Assembly: GCA_003223245.1 (NCBI GenBank)
Contig: QHYI01000151.1
Coordinates: 25,701 to 89,700, forward strand
Direction: 5' to 3'
Length of the DNA stretch: 64,000 nucleotides
DNA from: Acidobacteriota bacterium
GTDB lineage: Bacteria; Acidobacteriota; Terriglobia; Acidiferrales; UBA7541
Below, one piece after another: positions 26,286-35,413 of the stretch. The notes under the pieces were generated by a model, which did no database searches, had not been told where the DNA came from, and worked only from the letters and a program-made list of their open reading frames with translations. Both the position numbers and the translations under genes were made by a program. The first letter of the stretch is position 1, and the number at the start of each line of letters is the position of its first letter.

Positions 26286-27278
26286 TTACGTCGCCTTGTG
26301 GGCGGGCTGGAAGGCGTATTGGAAGCCCATTTCACAAATTTGGTCCAACTCGTTTTCGTGCAAGCCCATTTGTGCGGCGCCGGCGTATTCGTCGCAGAGC
26401 GTCGTATGAAATAGCGCAGGATCGTCGGTGGACAAGACAACCGGTATTCCGTGGCGGAAAAACGTCGGGAGAGGATGGTCCTCCATTCGTACATTTTCAC
26501 GGGCGAGTTGGCGGGCGAGCGCGCCGGTGCGCAAGTTGCTTTGCGGACAAATCTCCAGAGGGATTTTGCGTTCTGCAAGCAGATCCATTAATTCAGGATC
26601 CTTGATCGCCGCGATGCCGTGGCCAATGCGTTCCACCCCCAGTAATTCAATGGCTTCCCTTATTTTTTCAGGCCCGCCCATCTCGCCCGCATGAATCAAC
26701 CGATGCAAGCCGATTTCTGCGGCGCGGTCGTACACTTTGCGAAATCCCGCGGTGGACACCTGCAGTTCGTCGCCGCCGATGCCGAAGGCAAGGATTTCTT
26801 TTGAGGAGCAATTTTTGGCGGCTTCCACCACGGCCATGGCCGCTTCGGATCCGAATTGACGGGCAGCGTCAAACACCCAGCGAAGACGAAGGCCGCGGCG
26901 TTCGAATGGTTCGGTTGCGCGAAGCACAGCGTCGAAATTGGCTTCCGGTCGTTGCTTTCTCAGCAGCATCACGCCCACGGAGAGTGTGACTTCCGCATAG
27001 ACGACATGCTGTTCAAGCAAATGCTCTGCAAGGTTGGTTGCGACGAGTGCGTAGTCCTGCGGTTCACACAAAAACGAGGTCAGCCATTTGAACGTTTCTA
27101 AAAACCCTGGAAAGTCGCGAAAGGCATAGCGCTGGCGCACCTCTTGCTCGGTCACCTTGACTCCATGGCGAGCCATGAGCGTGCGCGCCGTGCTGGGCTC
27201 AGTGGAACCTTCCAGGTGCAAATGAAGCTCGGCTTTGGGAAGCGATGCGATTCGGGGAGAAAGTTCCGGCGCTGTCAT
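26286..27278 (-). CDS. Adenosine/adenine deaminase family protein
   Basis: A 330-residue amidohydrolase: PKAELHLHLEGS (first His pair), IHAGEMGGPEKI, RIGHGIAA, and STDDPALFHTTL near the C terminus supply the zinc ligands and catalytic residues of the family. Members deaminate adenosine, adenine or aminodeoxyfutalosine (menaquinone route); the sequence alone does not decide which. It is 9 bp behind the S1/P1-like gene on the minus strand, so the two are probably one transcript. The broken purS follows downstream. Confidence 0.88.
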   Translation of the reverse strand: MTAPELSPRIASLPKAELHLHLEGSTEPSTARTLMARHGVKVTEQEVRQRYAFRDFPGFLETFKWLTSFLCEPQDYALVATNLAEHLLEQHVVYAEVTLSVGVMLLRKQRPEANFDAVLRATEPFERRGLRLRWVFDAARQFGSEAAMAVVEAAKNCSSKEILAFGIGGDELQVSTAGFRKVYDRAAEIGLHRLIHAGEMGGPEKIREAIELLGVERIGHGIAAIKDPELMDLLAERKIPLEICPQSNLRTGALARQLARENVRMEDHPLPTFFRHGIPVVLSTDDPALFHTTLCDEYAGAAQMGLHENELDQICEMGFQYAFQPAHKAT

Positions 27279-27287
27279 CCTGAAAAA

Positions 27288-28145
27288 TCAATGCGGCAGA
27301 CTTGGGCGGCCTGCGTTGGTCCAAGCTGTGAGCCAAAAAGAGCCTACATCCGTGGCGGCATCCGAGAGCTGGCGAATCAGAATGGCTCCTGCTTCATTGT
27401 AAAAGCGGTCGTAATAATCGTCGGTATAAGAGTGTTCGCCGCGGAGTGCGTTGCGGTCGGCCAGAAGAATCGATTCGAGCCAGCGGTGAGCGCGGAGACA
27501 TGCGTCAAACGCATGATCGGTAGGGTCATTGATGAACGATGGGTCATTGGGACGCATGGGAAAAAATGAGGAGTATCGGTCGATCAGGGTGCTACCGAAG
27601 CGGTCGTTGATTCCCGCCTGGCCGCTCAGGCGGCCATCGAAATTATCGGTCGTGCTGAAAGGGTCGTGGGCCTGCGCGACATAGTGCGCGAGGATGGCCG
27701 CATCCAGCTTAGCCTCCTCCCATTTTCCCAATTTGAAGGCGTTGGTCAGTTTTTCGCTGTAGACACCGATTTGCCACGGCAGGAGGCCGTTCGCTTCGAG
27801 TTTTATTCTGCCAAACTTCGTGACGGCGGCCTTGTAGCCGCGCGGCAATGCTTCGAAGGGAAAGCGTCCGTATTTGTCCAGGGCAATAAAGTCGTTGCGC
27901 TTCTCGGCGGGGTTTTTCGCCAGCGCGTCGAGAGGGTCGGTGACGTGCTGCGTAAGAAAGTTGCGGCTGGCTTCAAAAAAAGGGCGAATATCAGAGGGCA
28001 GAGTGTCCACGGCCTTATTGACCATGAGCCGGTGCGCATTCCTACCCCAAGCCTGGGCGGAACTGGGAAACGCGGCAAATGCAACCGCTGGGGCGAGCAG
28101 GGCGATTGCAGGAGATCTCAAATTTGTAGCTAGTTTCCAGTTCAT
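27288..28145 (-). CDS. Secreted S1/P1-nuclease or phospholipase-C-like zinc protein
   Basis: A 285-residue protein: signal peptide (about 1-32) ending SAQA, after which the mature chain begins WGRNAHRLM. An N-terminal Trp and His are zinc ligands in the P1 nuclease/phospholipase C superfamily. Further ligands are likely in LDAAILAHYVAQAHDPFS and in the His-containing DPTDHAFD segment. It is probably a periplasmic or secreted phosphodiesterase. GAGGAAAG precedes the ATG. It is separated by 13 bp from the permease gene and 9 bp from the deaminase gene. Confidence 0.72.
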   Translation of the reverse strand: MNWKLATNLRSPAIALLAPAVAFAAFPSSAQAWGRNAHRLMVNKAVDTLPSDIRPFFEASRNFLTQHVTDPLDALAKNPAEKRNDFIALDKYGRFPFEALPRGYKAAVTKFGRIKLEANGLLPWQIGVYSEKLTNAFKLGKWEEAKLDAAILAHYVAQAHDPFSTTDNFDGRLSGQAGINDRFGSTLIDRYSSFFPMRPNDPSFINDPTDHAFDACLRAHRWLESILLADRNALRGEHSYTDDYYDRFYNEAGAILIRQLSDAATDVGSFWLTAWTNAGRPSLPH

Positions 28146-28158
28146 CACGCAGCTTTCC

Positions 28159-29667
28159 TCATTGAGGCGTAGGCACGGCCAGGGCGCTCCGCTTGCGGCT
28201 ATAAAGGAAATAGATGACCAGTCCGATGGCCAGCCACACGAAAAAGCGAATCCAATTCTCTAGTGTCAGGCTGGCCATGAGCAAGAGGCAGGTGGCTATA
28301 GAAAGGCTCGGGATGAACGGCACCAAGGGCACGCGAAAACTGCGCGGGCGGTCCGGCTGGGACTTTCTCAGAATCAAGACCGCGATCGCGACCAACAAGA
28401 ATGCAAACAGAGTGCCGATGTTGGAAAGATCCGCGAGCGTCCCGATATCAAAAATTCCCGCAGGAATTCCCACGAAGATTCCCGCAACCCATGTCGCGAC
28501 ATGCGGCGTGCGAAACCGTTTGTGTACTTTCGAGAAAGCGCCGGGAAGCAGGCCGTCGCGAGACATCGCGAACCATACGCGCGCCTGACCGAGCTGGTAG
28601 ACGAGCAGGGAAGAGATCATGCCCATCAGCGCGCCGACGGTGACCCATTGTTGCAGCCGGCCCAAGCCAATATTGTGCAGCGCCGTGGCTACCGGCGCGG
28701 CGTCTCCTTTGAAGATTTGATAGGGCTGAATGCCAGTCAAAACCACGGCTACTCCAACGTACAGCGTAGCGCACACAAAGAGAGAAGCCATGATTCCCAA
28801 CGGAAGGTCACGCTTCGGGTTCTTGCATTCCTCGGCGGCTGTCGAAACGGAATCGAATCCGATATAGCTGAAGAAAACGATGGCTCCTCCGGTCAGAACG
28901 CCTTGCCAGCCATTTGGCATGAACGGGTGCCAGTTCACCGGCTTGATGTATTTCGATGCGAACACAATAAAGAGAAAAATGGCGACAAGCTTGATGGCCA
29001 CCATAATGCTGTTCGCGCCGGCAGACTCACGAATGCCCAAGACCAGCAGAACCGTGAGAAGCATGACAATCAGGAAGCCGATCAGGTTGAAATGAAGAGC
29101 CCAGCCGGTTGCCGGCGAGTACGCCGGAGTGCTTAACGCGACGGGCAGGTGAACGCCAAAAGTTTCCAGCAGGCTGTCAATGTACGCGGAAAAGCCAACG
29201 GCTACGGCCATATTGGAAACAGCGTATTCGAGGATCAGATCCCAGCCAATGATCCAGGCGACGAGTTCGCCGAGCGTGGCGTAAGTGTAGGTGTAGGCGC
29301 TGCCAGCGATGGGGATCATCGAAGCTAATTCCGCGTAGCAAAGCCCCGCGAACCCGCATACAACCGCGACCAAGAAGAAAGACAGCGCAATCGCCGGACC
29401 GGCGCCGGGGCGGCCGCTCATGCCCGTGGCATGCGCTCCATGGAGCAGCACGTCCAGAACAGGGGCCTTCAAAATGGAAGGATACTCGACCGATTCACCG
29501 GCAGCGGCGGTGCCGGTCAGCACGAAAATACCGGTGCCAATGATGGCGCCGATGCCAAGCGCAGTGAGGGTGATCCAACCAAGTGTCTTTTTGAGGCGTT
29601 TTTCGGGATTTTCGGAATCGGAAATTAGTTGGTCAATGTCTTTGCAGCGGAAAAGTTGTGAGGCCAC
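28159..29667 (-). CDS. APC-superfamily amino-acid permease (CAT/YfnA-like)
   Basis: A 502-residue membrane protein with 12 or more predicted helices. The N-terminal cytosolic tail is followed by the APC signature LTALGIGAIIGTGIFVLTG (about 33-51). Further segments are CYAELASMIPIAGSAYTYTY and FFSYIGFDSVSTAAEECKNP (about 245-265), which is a substrate/gating motif in cationic amino-acid carriers. It probably imports an amino acid with protons. The start is GTG with GGAGAAG upstream, and a candidate promoter lies at 29746-29774. Confidence 0.92.
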   Translation of the reverse strand: MASQLFRCKDIDQLISDSENPEKRLKKTLGWITLTALGIGAIIGTGIFVLTGTAAAGESVEYPSILKAPVLDVLLHGAHATGMSGRPGAGPAIALSFFLVAVVCGFAGLCYAELASMIPIAGSAYTYTYATLGELVAWIIGWDLILEYAVSNMAVAVGFSAYIDSLLETFGVHLPVALSTPAYSPATGWALHFNLIGFLIVMLLTVLLVLGIRESAGANSIMVAIKLVAIFLFIVFASKYIKPVNWHPFMPNGWQGVLTGGAIVFFSYIGFDSVSTAAEECKNPKRDLPLGIMASLFVCATLYVGVAVVLTGIQPYQIFKGDAAPVATALHNIGLGRLQQWVTVGALMGMISSLLVYQLGQARVWFAMSRDGLLPGAFSKVHKRFRTPHVATWVAGIFVGIPAGIFDIGTLADLSNIGTLFAFLLVAIAVLILRKSQPDRPRSFRVPLVPFIPSLSIATCLLLMASLTLENWIRFFVWLAIGLVIYFLYSRKRSALAVPTPQ

Positions 29668-29745
29668 CCATCTTCTCCGATCGCGCCCCCAAAGGCGGCG
29701 GAATCAAGTCACCCCATGCTGCATGGTGGAGTAAGAGCGAAACTT

Positions 29746-29774
29746 AATTTACTCTGAGATGCTTCGTGGTGCAA
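29746..29774 (-). promoter_or_regulatory. Putative promoter of the permease operon
   Basis: TTGCAC (29774-29769), a 17-nt spacer and TAAATT (29751-29746), about 80 nt before the permease GTG. It would also serve the nuclease-like and deaminase genes. Confidence 0.45.
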
Positions 29775-29812
29775 CCTGCGGAGGATCCTTATGTTTCCAG
29801 AGTTGCGCTGCT

Positions 29813-32071
29813 TCAAGCTTGCTCAAGCTGCGCAAAGCGCTCGATGAATTTTTTTGTGCCGCGTCCAGGAAAACTCACAGAAACGCGGCGATCTTCATCA
29901 TCGCCTTCCACCCCTACGATGGTCCCGACGCCATAGCTTGGATGCCGCACCTTCCGCCCAAGCATGGGATTCGAATCGCCTGCGCGTTTGCCGGTTGAGC
30001 GCCCAAATGAATTGGGGCTTGCCGTTCGCCGCACAGGCGCTGCTGGTTTTTGTTCGCGGCGCACGCGGCGAAGGAATTCTTCCGGAGAATACGAATATTC
30101 GGGATCGGGCTCGTAGCGGCGCGTTTCGCCAATCTCCGCCAAAGAGCCTCGTACCGTCTCCACCAGTTCGCTGGGGACCTCCGCAAGAAAACGGGAGGGC
30201 AGGGAAGCGCGCAATTGCTGTTCATTGCCGAAAATACGGCGGTATACGGCGCGCGTGAGCGCGAGCGATTTTCGCGCCCGCGTCATTCCCACGTAAACGA
30301 GGCGGCGCTCCTCTTCGATTCCTTGGTCTTCGTTGATCGAGCGGCTGTGCGGGCAGATGCCTTCTTCCATGCCCGTGAGGAAAACATGATCGAACTCGAG
30401 CCCTTTGGTGCTGTGTAGGGTAATGAGAGTCACGCCGGGTTTGCCGTCGTATTGATCGGCGTCGCTCACAAGAGACGCCGCGTCGAGAAAATCGGCAAAC
30501 GTTTCTCCCCCTTCCATGCTCTCGGCCACGGCGCGCGCAAGTTCTTCCAGGTTTTCCATTCGCGCGACGTCTTCCGGGGTGTTGCGGTCCTTCAGCATGT
30601 CCATGTATCCGGATTCTTCCAGAACAACATGCAGAAACTCTGCCGGTTCTTTGGTCGAGAGCGCCTCCTGCAACTTGTGAATGAGTTCTTGAAAAGCCCG
30701 CAGCGGCGCAACGGCGCGGCCTGTCGTCCCACGCGAGACAGTTTTCTCGATGGCATTCCATAGTGGAGTTCCGTCGGAGCGCGCACTCTCCCGCAGCGCA
30801 TCGACAGTAGTCTTCCCGATACCGCGCGGCGGCAAGTTCAGCACCCGCAGCAAAGAAATATCATCCTCCGGATGCATCGCCAGGCGCACATAGGCAAGAG
30901 CATCTTTGACTTCAGCGCGGTGGTAAAAGCTGAATCCGCCGACCAGTTTGTAGCGGAGGCCTCGGCGGCGAAAGACTTCTTCAAAGGCGCGCGACTGCGA
31001 ATTGGTGCGATATTCCACCGCGCAGGTTTGGTCTGAGTCCTCGCTGAGAATGCGTTCCAATTCTCCGGCAACGTACTCCGCTTCAGCTTGCGGATCCCGC
31101 CCTTCAAAGTACTTTAGATTGACACCAGCGCTTTTCTCCGCTTTCAGCGATTTGCCCAGGCGCTCCGGGTTATTGGCGACCACGGCGCCGGCCGCATCAA
31201 GAATGTTCTGCGTCGAGCGATAATTGCGTTCCAGCTTGACGATACGTGCGGCGGGGAAGTCTCGCGAAAAGCTCAGCAGGATGGAAACGTCAGCGCCGCG
31301 CCAAGCGTAGATGGACTGATCTTCGTCACCCACGACGCAAAGATTTTGCTTCGGACCTGTGAGGAGCCGCATGAGTTCATACTGCACGTGATTGGTGTCT
31401 TGATACTCGTCCACGTGAATGTATTGAAAGCGTGCCTGCCACTTCTCGCGCGTAGCGGCCGATTCACGCAACAAACCTGCCGATCGCAGCAGCAAGTCAT
31501 CAAAGTCGAGAGCGTTGCTATCATGCAGCGCTTTTTCATACGCGCTGAAAACGTTGGCCGTCTGACGTCCGTCCTGGGTAAATGCTTCGGCGCGAACTTG
31601 CTCGGGAGTCTTGCCATGATTTTTCGCATAACTAATGCGGCTTAGTACGTTGCGCGGACCGAGTTCATCGGCGTCAATCTGCAACTTGGCCATCGCTAGT
31701 TTTACGGCGGCAAGTTGGTCGTCATCGTCGTAAATCGCGAAGTCGCGCGGCAGACCAGCCGCGGTAGCCTCGCGCCGAAGCAGGCGTGCACACAGCGAAT
31801 GAAACGTGGAAACCCACGGCTGCCCGGGACGGACGCCCGCTCGCAACAGCAAATCGGTGACGCGGTTGCGCATTTCCTCTGCGGCTTTGTTGGTGAAGGT
31901 CACCGCCAAAATCGATTCGGCAGGCACACCATTGGCGATCAAGTTGGCCATGCGGTAGGTGATTGCCCGGGTCTTGCCCGTACCCGCACCCGCAAGAATC
32001 AATACCGGGCCTTCCCGGGTTTCCACAGCTTGGCGTTGTTCCGGGTTCAGTTCTTCGAGAAGTTTCAGCAT
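29813..32071 (-). CDS. UvrD/PcrA-type ATP-dependent DNA helicase
   Basis: A 752-residue SF1A helicase started at MLKLLEELNPEQRQAVET (the frame is open to 32200 but without family similarity). It has Walker A AGAGTGKTRAITYR, Walker B VDEYQDTN, motif III GDEDQSIYAWRGAD, motif IV LERNYRST, motif V TLHSTKGLEFDHVF and motif VI VYVGMTRAR. The C-terminal RKVRHPSYGVGTIVGVEGDD segment is the Tudor-like fold of PcrA. It unwinds DNA 3'-5' in nucleotide-excision and mismatch repair and clears stalled RNA polymerase. No strong ribosome site is visible at the chosen start. Confidence 0.93.
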   Translation of the reverse strand: MLKLLEELNPEQRQAVETREGPVLILAGAGTGKTRAITYRMANLIANGVPAESILAVTFTNKAAEEMRNRVTDLLLRAGVRPGQPWVSTFHSLCARLLRREATAAGLPRDFAIYDDDDQLAAVKLAMAKLQIDADELGPRNVLSRISYAKNHGKTPEQVRAEAFTQDGRQTANVFSAYEKALHDSNALDFDDLLLRSAGLLRESAATREKWQARFQYIHVDEYQDTNHVQYELMRLLTGPKQNLCVVGDEDQSIYAWRGADVSILLSFSRDFPAARIVKLERNYRSTQNILDAAGAVVANNPERLGKSLKAEKSAGVNLKYFEGRDPQAEAEYVAGELERILSEDSDQTCAVEYRTNSQSRAFEEVFRRRGLRYKLVGGFSFYHRAEVKDALAYVRLAMHPEDDISLLRVLNLPPRGIGKTTVDALRESARSDGTPLWNAIEKTVSRGTTGRAVAPLRAFQELIHKLQEALSTKEPAEFLHVVLEESGYMDMLKDRNTPEDVARMENLEELARAVAESMEGGETFADFLDAASLVSDADQYDGKPGVTLITLHSTKGLEFDHVFLTGMEEGICPHSRSINEDQGIEEERRLVYVGMTRARKSLALTRAVYRRIFGNEQQLRASLPSRFLAEVPSELVETVRGSLAEIGETRRYEPDPEYSYSPEEFLRRVRREQKPAAPVRRTASPNSFGRSTGKRAGDSNPMLGRKVRHPSYGVGTIVGVEGDDEDRRVSVSFPGRGTKKFIERFAQLEQA

Positions 32072-32221
32072 TGGTCGGTGGTGTGCAAGAAAGATGGCAC
32101 ACGTCATGGTAACTGACCGCGACGACGTGCGCAAACGCTCTCGATGACTGGTCCCGATGACAAAGAATTGGAATGGTCTAAAGAATTTTTCGTGAGCCAC
32201 AGAAAAGGCCGAGTTCGTTGC

Positions 32222-32887
32222 CTACTGTTCTCCGGCCTGGCCTAGATCGATCTCAAAGTAGAGTAATGGACGGTCTTTTTCGAGCGCCACTATGTCTGGG
32301 ATGTACAGCCGTGCGCTATTCAGCAGATCGAATTGGCTCCGTAGGTCGAAATAAAGTAGCCCTTGTACAGCACTGTGCGGCGCAATAATGCTGGCCTTCA
32401 CTCCCGCTTCCCGAAGTTCCTGTTCCACTTCCAGCCATTTTTTATCGTGCCCCACTTTGGGTCCGCCGATGGGGATCGGAAACCTGCTCCTGGCCACATT
32501 TCTCGCTCCCGGCTTCAAAATCACATCAGCTGCTTCCTCGGATGTCAAAGGATCCAGGGCTTGGCGGTTATCTTCCGAAAGGTTGATGTTGAGGCGAATG
32601 CGCTCGAGGTTCACCTTCAGGCTATCATCCGAATCGTTGCGAAATGTCACCTGCACAGCGACAATCCCAGCCGCGTAGGGCGATTTCTTATGGAATTTTT
32701 CCTTGTAAAGCGCCGGGTTCCTCCACGGCTGCGCCGAAATGGTCATGCCCTCGTGGGATTCTAGTGCCGAAGTCTTGAGCGGGGCTTGCGACGGTGTTGC
32801 GCCTCTGAGGGGCACCAGATGCCAGCCCGCCATAACCACGAGGAAGAAGGTTAGCTTTCCGGTCGGGTTATAATAAACTTTTCTCAT
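32222..32887 (-). CDS. Exported conserved hypothetical protein
   Basis: A 221-residue protein with an N-terminal signal (about 1-30, hydrophobic FFLVVMAGWHLVPL). A beta-rich domain (about 50-210) contains VQVTFRNDSDDSLKVNLERI and the C-terminal LLYFDLRSQFDLL. This looks like a membrane-anchored or periplasmic beta-sandwich; no function can be assigned. It is transcribed divergently from waaA with a 94-bp gap that contains the palindrome CGCAGGG-TTG-CCCTGCG. Confidence 0.6.
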   Translation of the reverse strand: MRKVYYNPTGKLTFFLVVMAGWHLVPLRGATPSQAPLKTSALESHEGMTISAQPWRNPALYKEKFHKKSPYAAGIVAVQVTFRNDSDDSLKVNLERIRLNINLSEDNRQALDPLTSEEAADVILKPGARNVARSRFPIPIGGPKVGHDKKWLEVEQELREAGVKASIIAPHSAVQGLLYFDLRSQFDLLNSARLYIPDIVALEKDRPLLYFEIDLGQAGEQ

Positions 32888-32981
32888 ATTGACGCCTTCG
32901 ATTCGTGGGAGATGCGCAGGGTTGCCCTGCGTGCGCGCCGCCTGATGCCGGCGGCTCGCGGACTAACCGGAGCCACGCATA

Positions 32982-34409
32982 GTGTATTTCATTTATAGCT
33001 TGCTGATGAGCCTGGCGGCCCTTTTGCTCACACCGTACTGGTTGGTGAAAGGCTTGCGTCACGGCAAGTATTTGTCCAATCTGCGGGAGCGCCTGGGCCT
33101 TTCTTTTCCTGCCTTGGCCAAGGCTCCGTCCGCTCGCGCGGGGGCAATTTGGATTCATGCTGTCAGCATCGGCGAAGTGCTTTCTGGCATTACCCTGGCC
33201 CGCCAGTTGAAAGCGGCTTACCCAGACAGACCGCTTATCATCTCCACGACCACGATTACCGGGCAAACGCTCGCTCGCCAGCGCATGTCCTTCGCTGATG
33301 CCATCATTTACTTCCCGTTGGACTGGAGTTTTTGCGTTCGCCGTGCATTGCATGCCGTGCGGCCATCGCTCGCTCTCGTGCTGGAGACCGAAATCTGGCC
33401 TAACTTTCTGCGCGAGGCTGGCCGGCGCAAAATCCCGGTTCTTTTTGTGAGCGGACGTATATCGGATCGCTCGTTTGCGCGTTACCAGCAATTTCTGGGC
33501 ATCTTTGGGTTTTTCCTGCGGCCGCTTCTGAAGGATGCGCTTTCTCATGCGGCCACCTTTCTGATGCAAAGTCAGAAGGATGCCGAGCGCATTCACGCTC
33601 TCGGCGCGCCGGCGGATCGCGTAACGGTCATTGGAAATTTGAAATACGACTCCGAGCTTCCTTCTCCCACGCCGCTCTCGAATTGGCTGGAGGCGGAGAT
33701 CAAACGCAGCGCGCGGTCCCCGCTGATCGTCGCTGGAAGCGTCGTGACTACCGAAGAACCTCTGGCGCTCATCGCTTTTGGAACGCTGCAAGGCGAGTAT
33801 CCCAACGCGTTGTTGGTTCTTGCTCCACGAAAGCCGGAGCAATTTACTTCTGCTGCCGAATATATCCATGAGTCTCACCGAAGATTTATTCGGCGCTCGG
33901 CCCTGCCGATTCCCGCTCCTTCGCAAGTCAGCGGGCGATCCAATAGTGCGGCCACGGCCAACTCCATGCCAGCCAACTCCGCGATTCCTCGCGAGGTTAC
34001 CGTTCTGCTCCTCGATAGCATCGGTGAGCTGGCTTCGCTTTATCGTTTGGCCGACGGCGCGTTTGTAGGAGGTTCGCTCGTCCCCTCGGGCGGCCATAAC
34101 ATTTTGGAACCGGCGGCGTTCGGCAAGGTTCCCATCTTTGGTCCTTCGATGGAGAATTTTGCGGAAATCGCATCGCGGTTCGTTTCTGCAGGCGCCGCGA
34201 TCCAGGTCGAAAGTCCCGAGGACGTTGGCGTCGCTTGGATTGAATTGTTTCGTAATCCGAAGCGCATGAAAGAGATGAGCGAAAAGGCGCGAAATCTTGT
34301 CGAAACCAGCCGCGGCGCCACCGACCGGGCGCTCACAGAGATTGCAAAACACTTGGATCGCGCGGCCAGCGTGCAAGATAGCCGCCAAACCGCGATCGGA
34401 GCATCATGA
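32982..34409 (+). CDS. waaA: KDO transferase WaaA (KdtA)
   Basis: A 475-residue inner-membrane glycosyltransferase. An N-terminal membrane anchor (about 2-20) is followed by the GT-B fold with HAVSIGEVLSG, STTTITGQTLAR, ETEIWPNFLREA, NLKYDSELP and the donor-site LVPSGGHNILEPAAFGKVP. It adds KDO to lipid IVA, joining lipid A to the core. A Pro/Ser/Asn-rich insertion lies at about 312-330. The start is GTG with GGAG 9 nt upstream. It is the first gene of an eight-gene operon in which neighbours mostly overlap by 4-8 bp; its stop overlaps the lpxK start (ATGA). Confidence 0.95.
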   Translation: MYFIYSLLMSLAALLLTPYWLVKGLRHGKYLSNLRERLGLSFPALAKAPSARAGAIWIHAVSIGEVLSGITLARQLKAAYPDRPLIISTTTITGQTLARQRMSFADAIIYFPLDWSFCVRRALHAVRPSLALVLETEIWPNFLREAGRRKIPVLFVSGRISDRSFARYQQFLGIFGFFLRPLLKDALSHAATFLMQSQKDAERIHALGAPADRVTVIGNLKYDSELPSPTPLSNWLEAEIKRSARSPLIVAGSVVTTEEPLALIAFGTLQGEYPNALLVLAPRKPEQFTSAAEYIHESHRRFIRRSALPIPAPSQVSGRSNSAATANSMPANSAIPREVTVLLLDSIGELASLYRLADGAFVGGSLVPSGGHNILEPAAFGKVPIFGPSMENFAEIASRFVSAGAAIQVESPEDVGVAWIELFRNPKRMKEMSEKARNLVETSRGATDRALTEIAKHLDRAASVQDSRQTAIGAS

Positions 34410-35413
34410 TTTTTCCTCGGCCCATGCGAATCTTGCTTTACCCGCTGTCTGTCCTTTATGGGGTCGTGGTACGCGTTCGCGCACAACTTTATGCGAAGGG
34501 ATGGCTCAAACCGAGACGTTTGAACGGAACCGTAATCAGCGTAGGCAACCTGACGGTCGGCGGCACGGGCAAGACGCCCGTGGTGATCTGGCTTGCCGAA
34601 AAATTTCTTTCCGAAGGAAAACACGTGGCGATTCTCAGCCGTGGCTACCGCGGCTCGAATGGCACAAGCGATGAAGTTGAGCTCATGAGATTTCGGCTGC
34701 AGGGCCGGGTTATGTTCGGCGTTGGTAAGAATCGCTATGCGGAGGGCCGCAGGCTTGAAACGCAGCAACACATCGACATTTTCCTCCTCGATGACGGCTT
34801 CCAACACCTGCAGCTTGCCCGCGACTTGGACATTCTCTTAGTGGACGCATGGCGTTCGCCGCACGGGGAGCTATTACTTCCGGCAGGCCGTCTTCGCGAA
34901 CCCCTTTCCGCGATGCGTCGCGCAAGTCTGGTGCTTTTTACGCGCACGGAAACTGTCCCAGGAGCGTCTGAAGCAATCCAGAAGCTCGCGGAATTCCCGG
35001 TTTTTGCTGCGGCAACGCGCCTTCTTGGATTCCGGCGCTACGGCGGCGGAATCCAACTCCAATCGATACAAGAGATCGGTGCCGGACCATTTTTTGCTTT
35101 TTGCGGCATCGGAAATCCCGAAGCCTTCTTCCGCGATCTTCAAGCCTGGGGGCTATCCGTCTGCGGGCGGGAGGTTTTCGCAGATCATCATCGTTATACG
35201 GAACGAGATGCTTTGAAGATCCGGCAAGCTGGGAAAAATGCGGGTGCTAAGGCCTTCATTACCACGGAAAAGGACGCGCAAAATCTTTCTGGATTGCAAT
35301 TCGAGGAGGCTCCCTTATACATTTGCGCGATTGATATGGCGGTCAGTCCGGAAGCCGACTTCCGCAACATCTTAGATCGCTTGCTTGCCGCAAAGATGGG
35401 TGCCGCAGCGTGA
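34406..35413 (+). CDS. lpxK: Tetraacyldisaccharide 4'-kinase LpxK
   Basis: A 335-residue P-loop kinase: GNLTVGGTGKTPVVIWLAE (Walker A at about 51-58), ILSRGYRGSNGTSDE, and DDGFQHLQLARDLDILLVDA (the substrate Asp pair). It phosphorylates the 4' position of lipid A disaccharide at the inner membrane. The N-terminal hydrophobic helix RILLYPLSVLYGVVVRV is typical. The start overlaps waaA by 4 bp, and the stop overlaps the next gene by GTGA. Confidence 0.95.
   Translation: MIFPRPMRILLYPLSVLYGVVVRVRAQLYAKGWLKPRRLNGTVISVGNLTVGGTGKTPVVIWLAEKFLSEGKHVAILSRGYRGSNGTSDEVELMRFRLQGRVMFGVGKNRYAEGRRLETQQHIDIFLLDDGFQHLQLARDLDILLVDAWRSPHGELLLPAGRLREPLSAMRRASLVLFTRTETVPGASEAIQKLAEFPVFAAATRLLGFRRYGGGIQLQSIQEIGAGPFFAFCGIGNPEAFFRDLQAWGLSVCGREVFADHHRYTERDALKIRQAGKNAGAKAFITTEKDAQNLSGLQFEEAPLYICAIDMAVSPEADFRNILDRLLAAKMGAAA

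Noticed and set aside
32868..34388. 506-codon minus-strand frame opposite waaA
   Set aside because: Antisense of waaA; it lacks any recognisable domain and spans the divergent promoter region.
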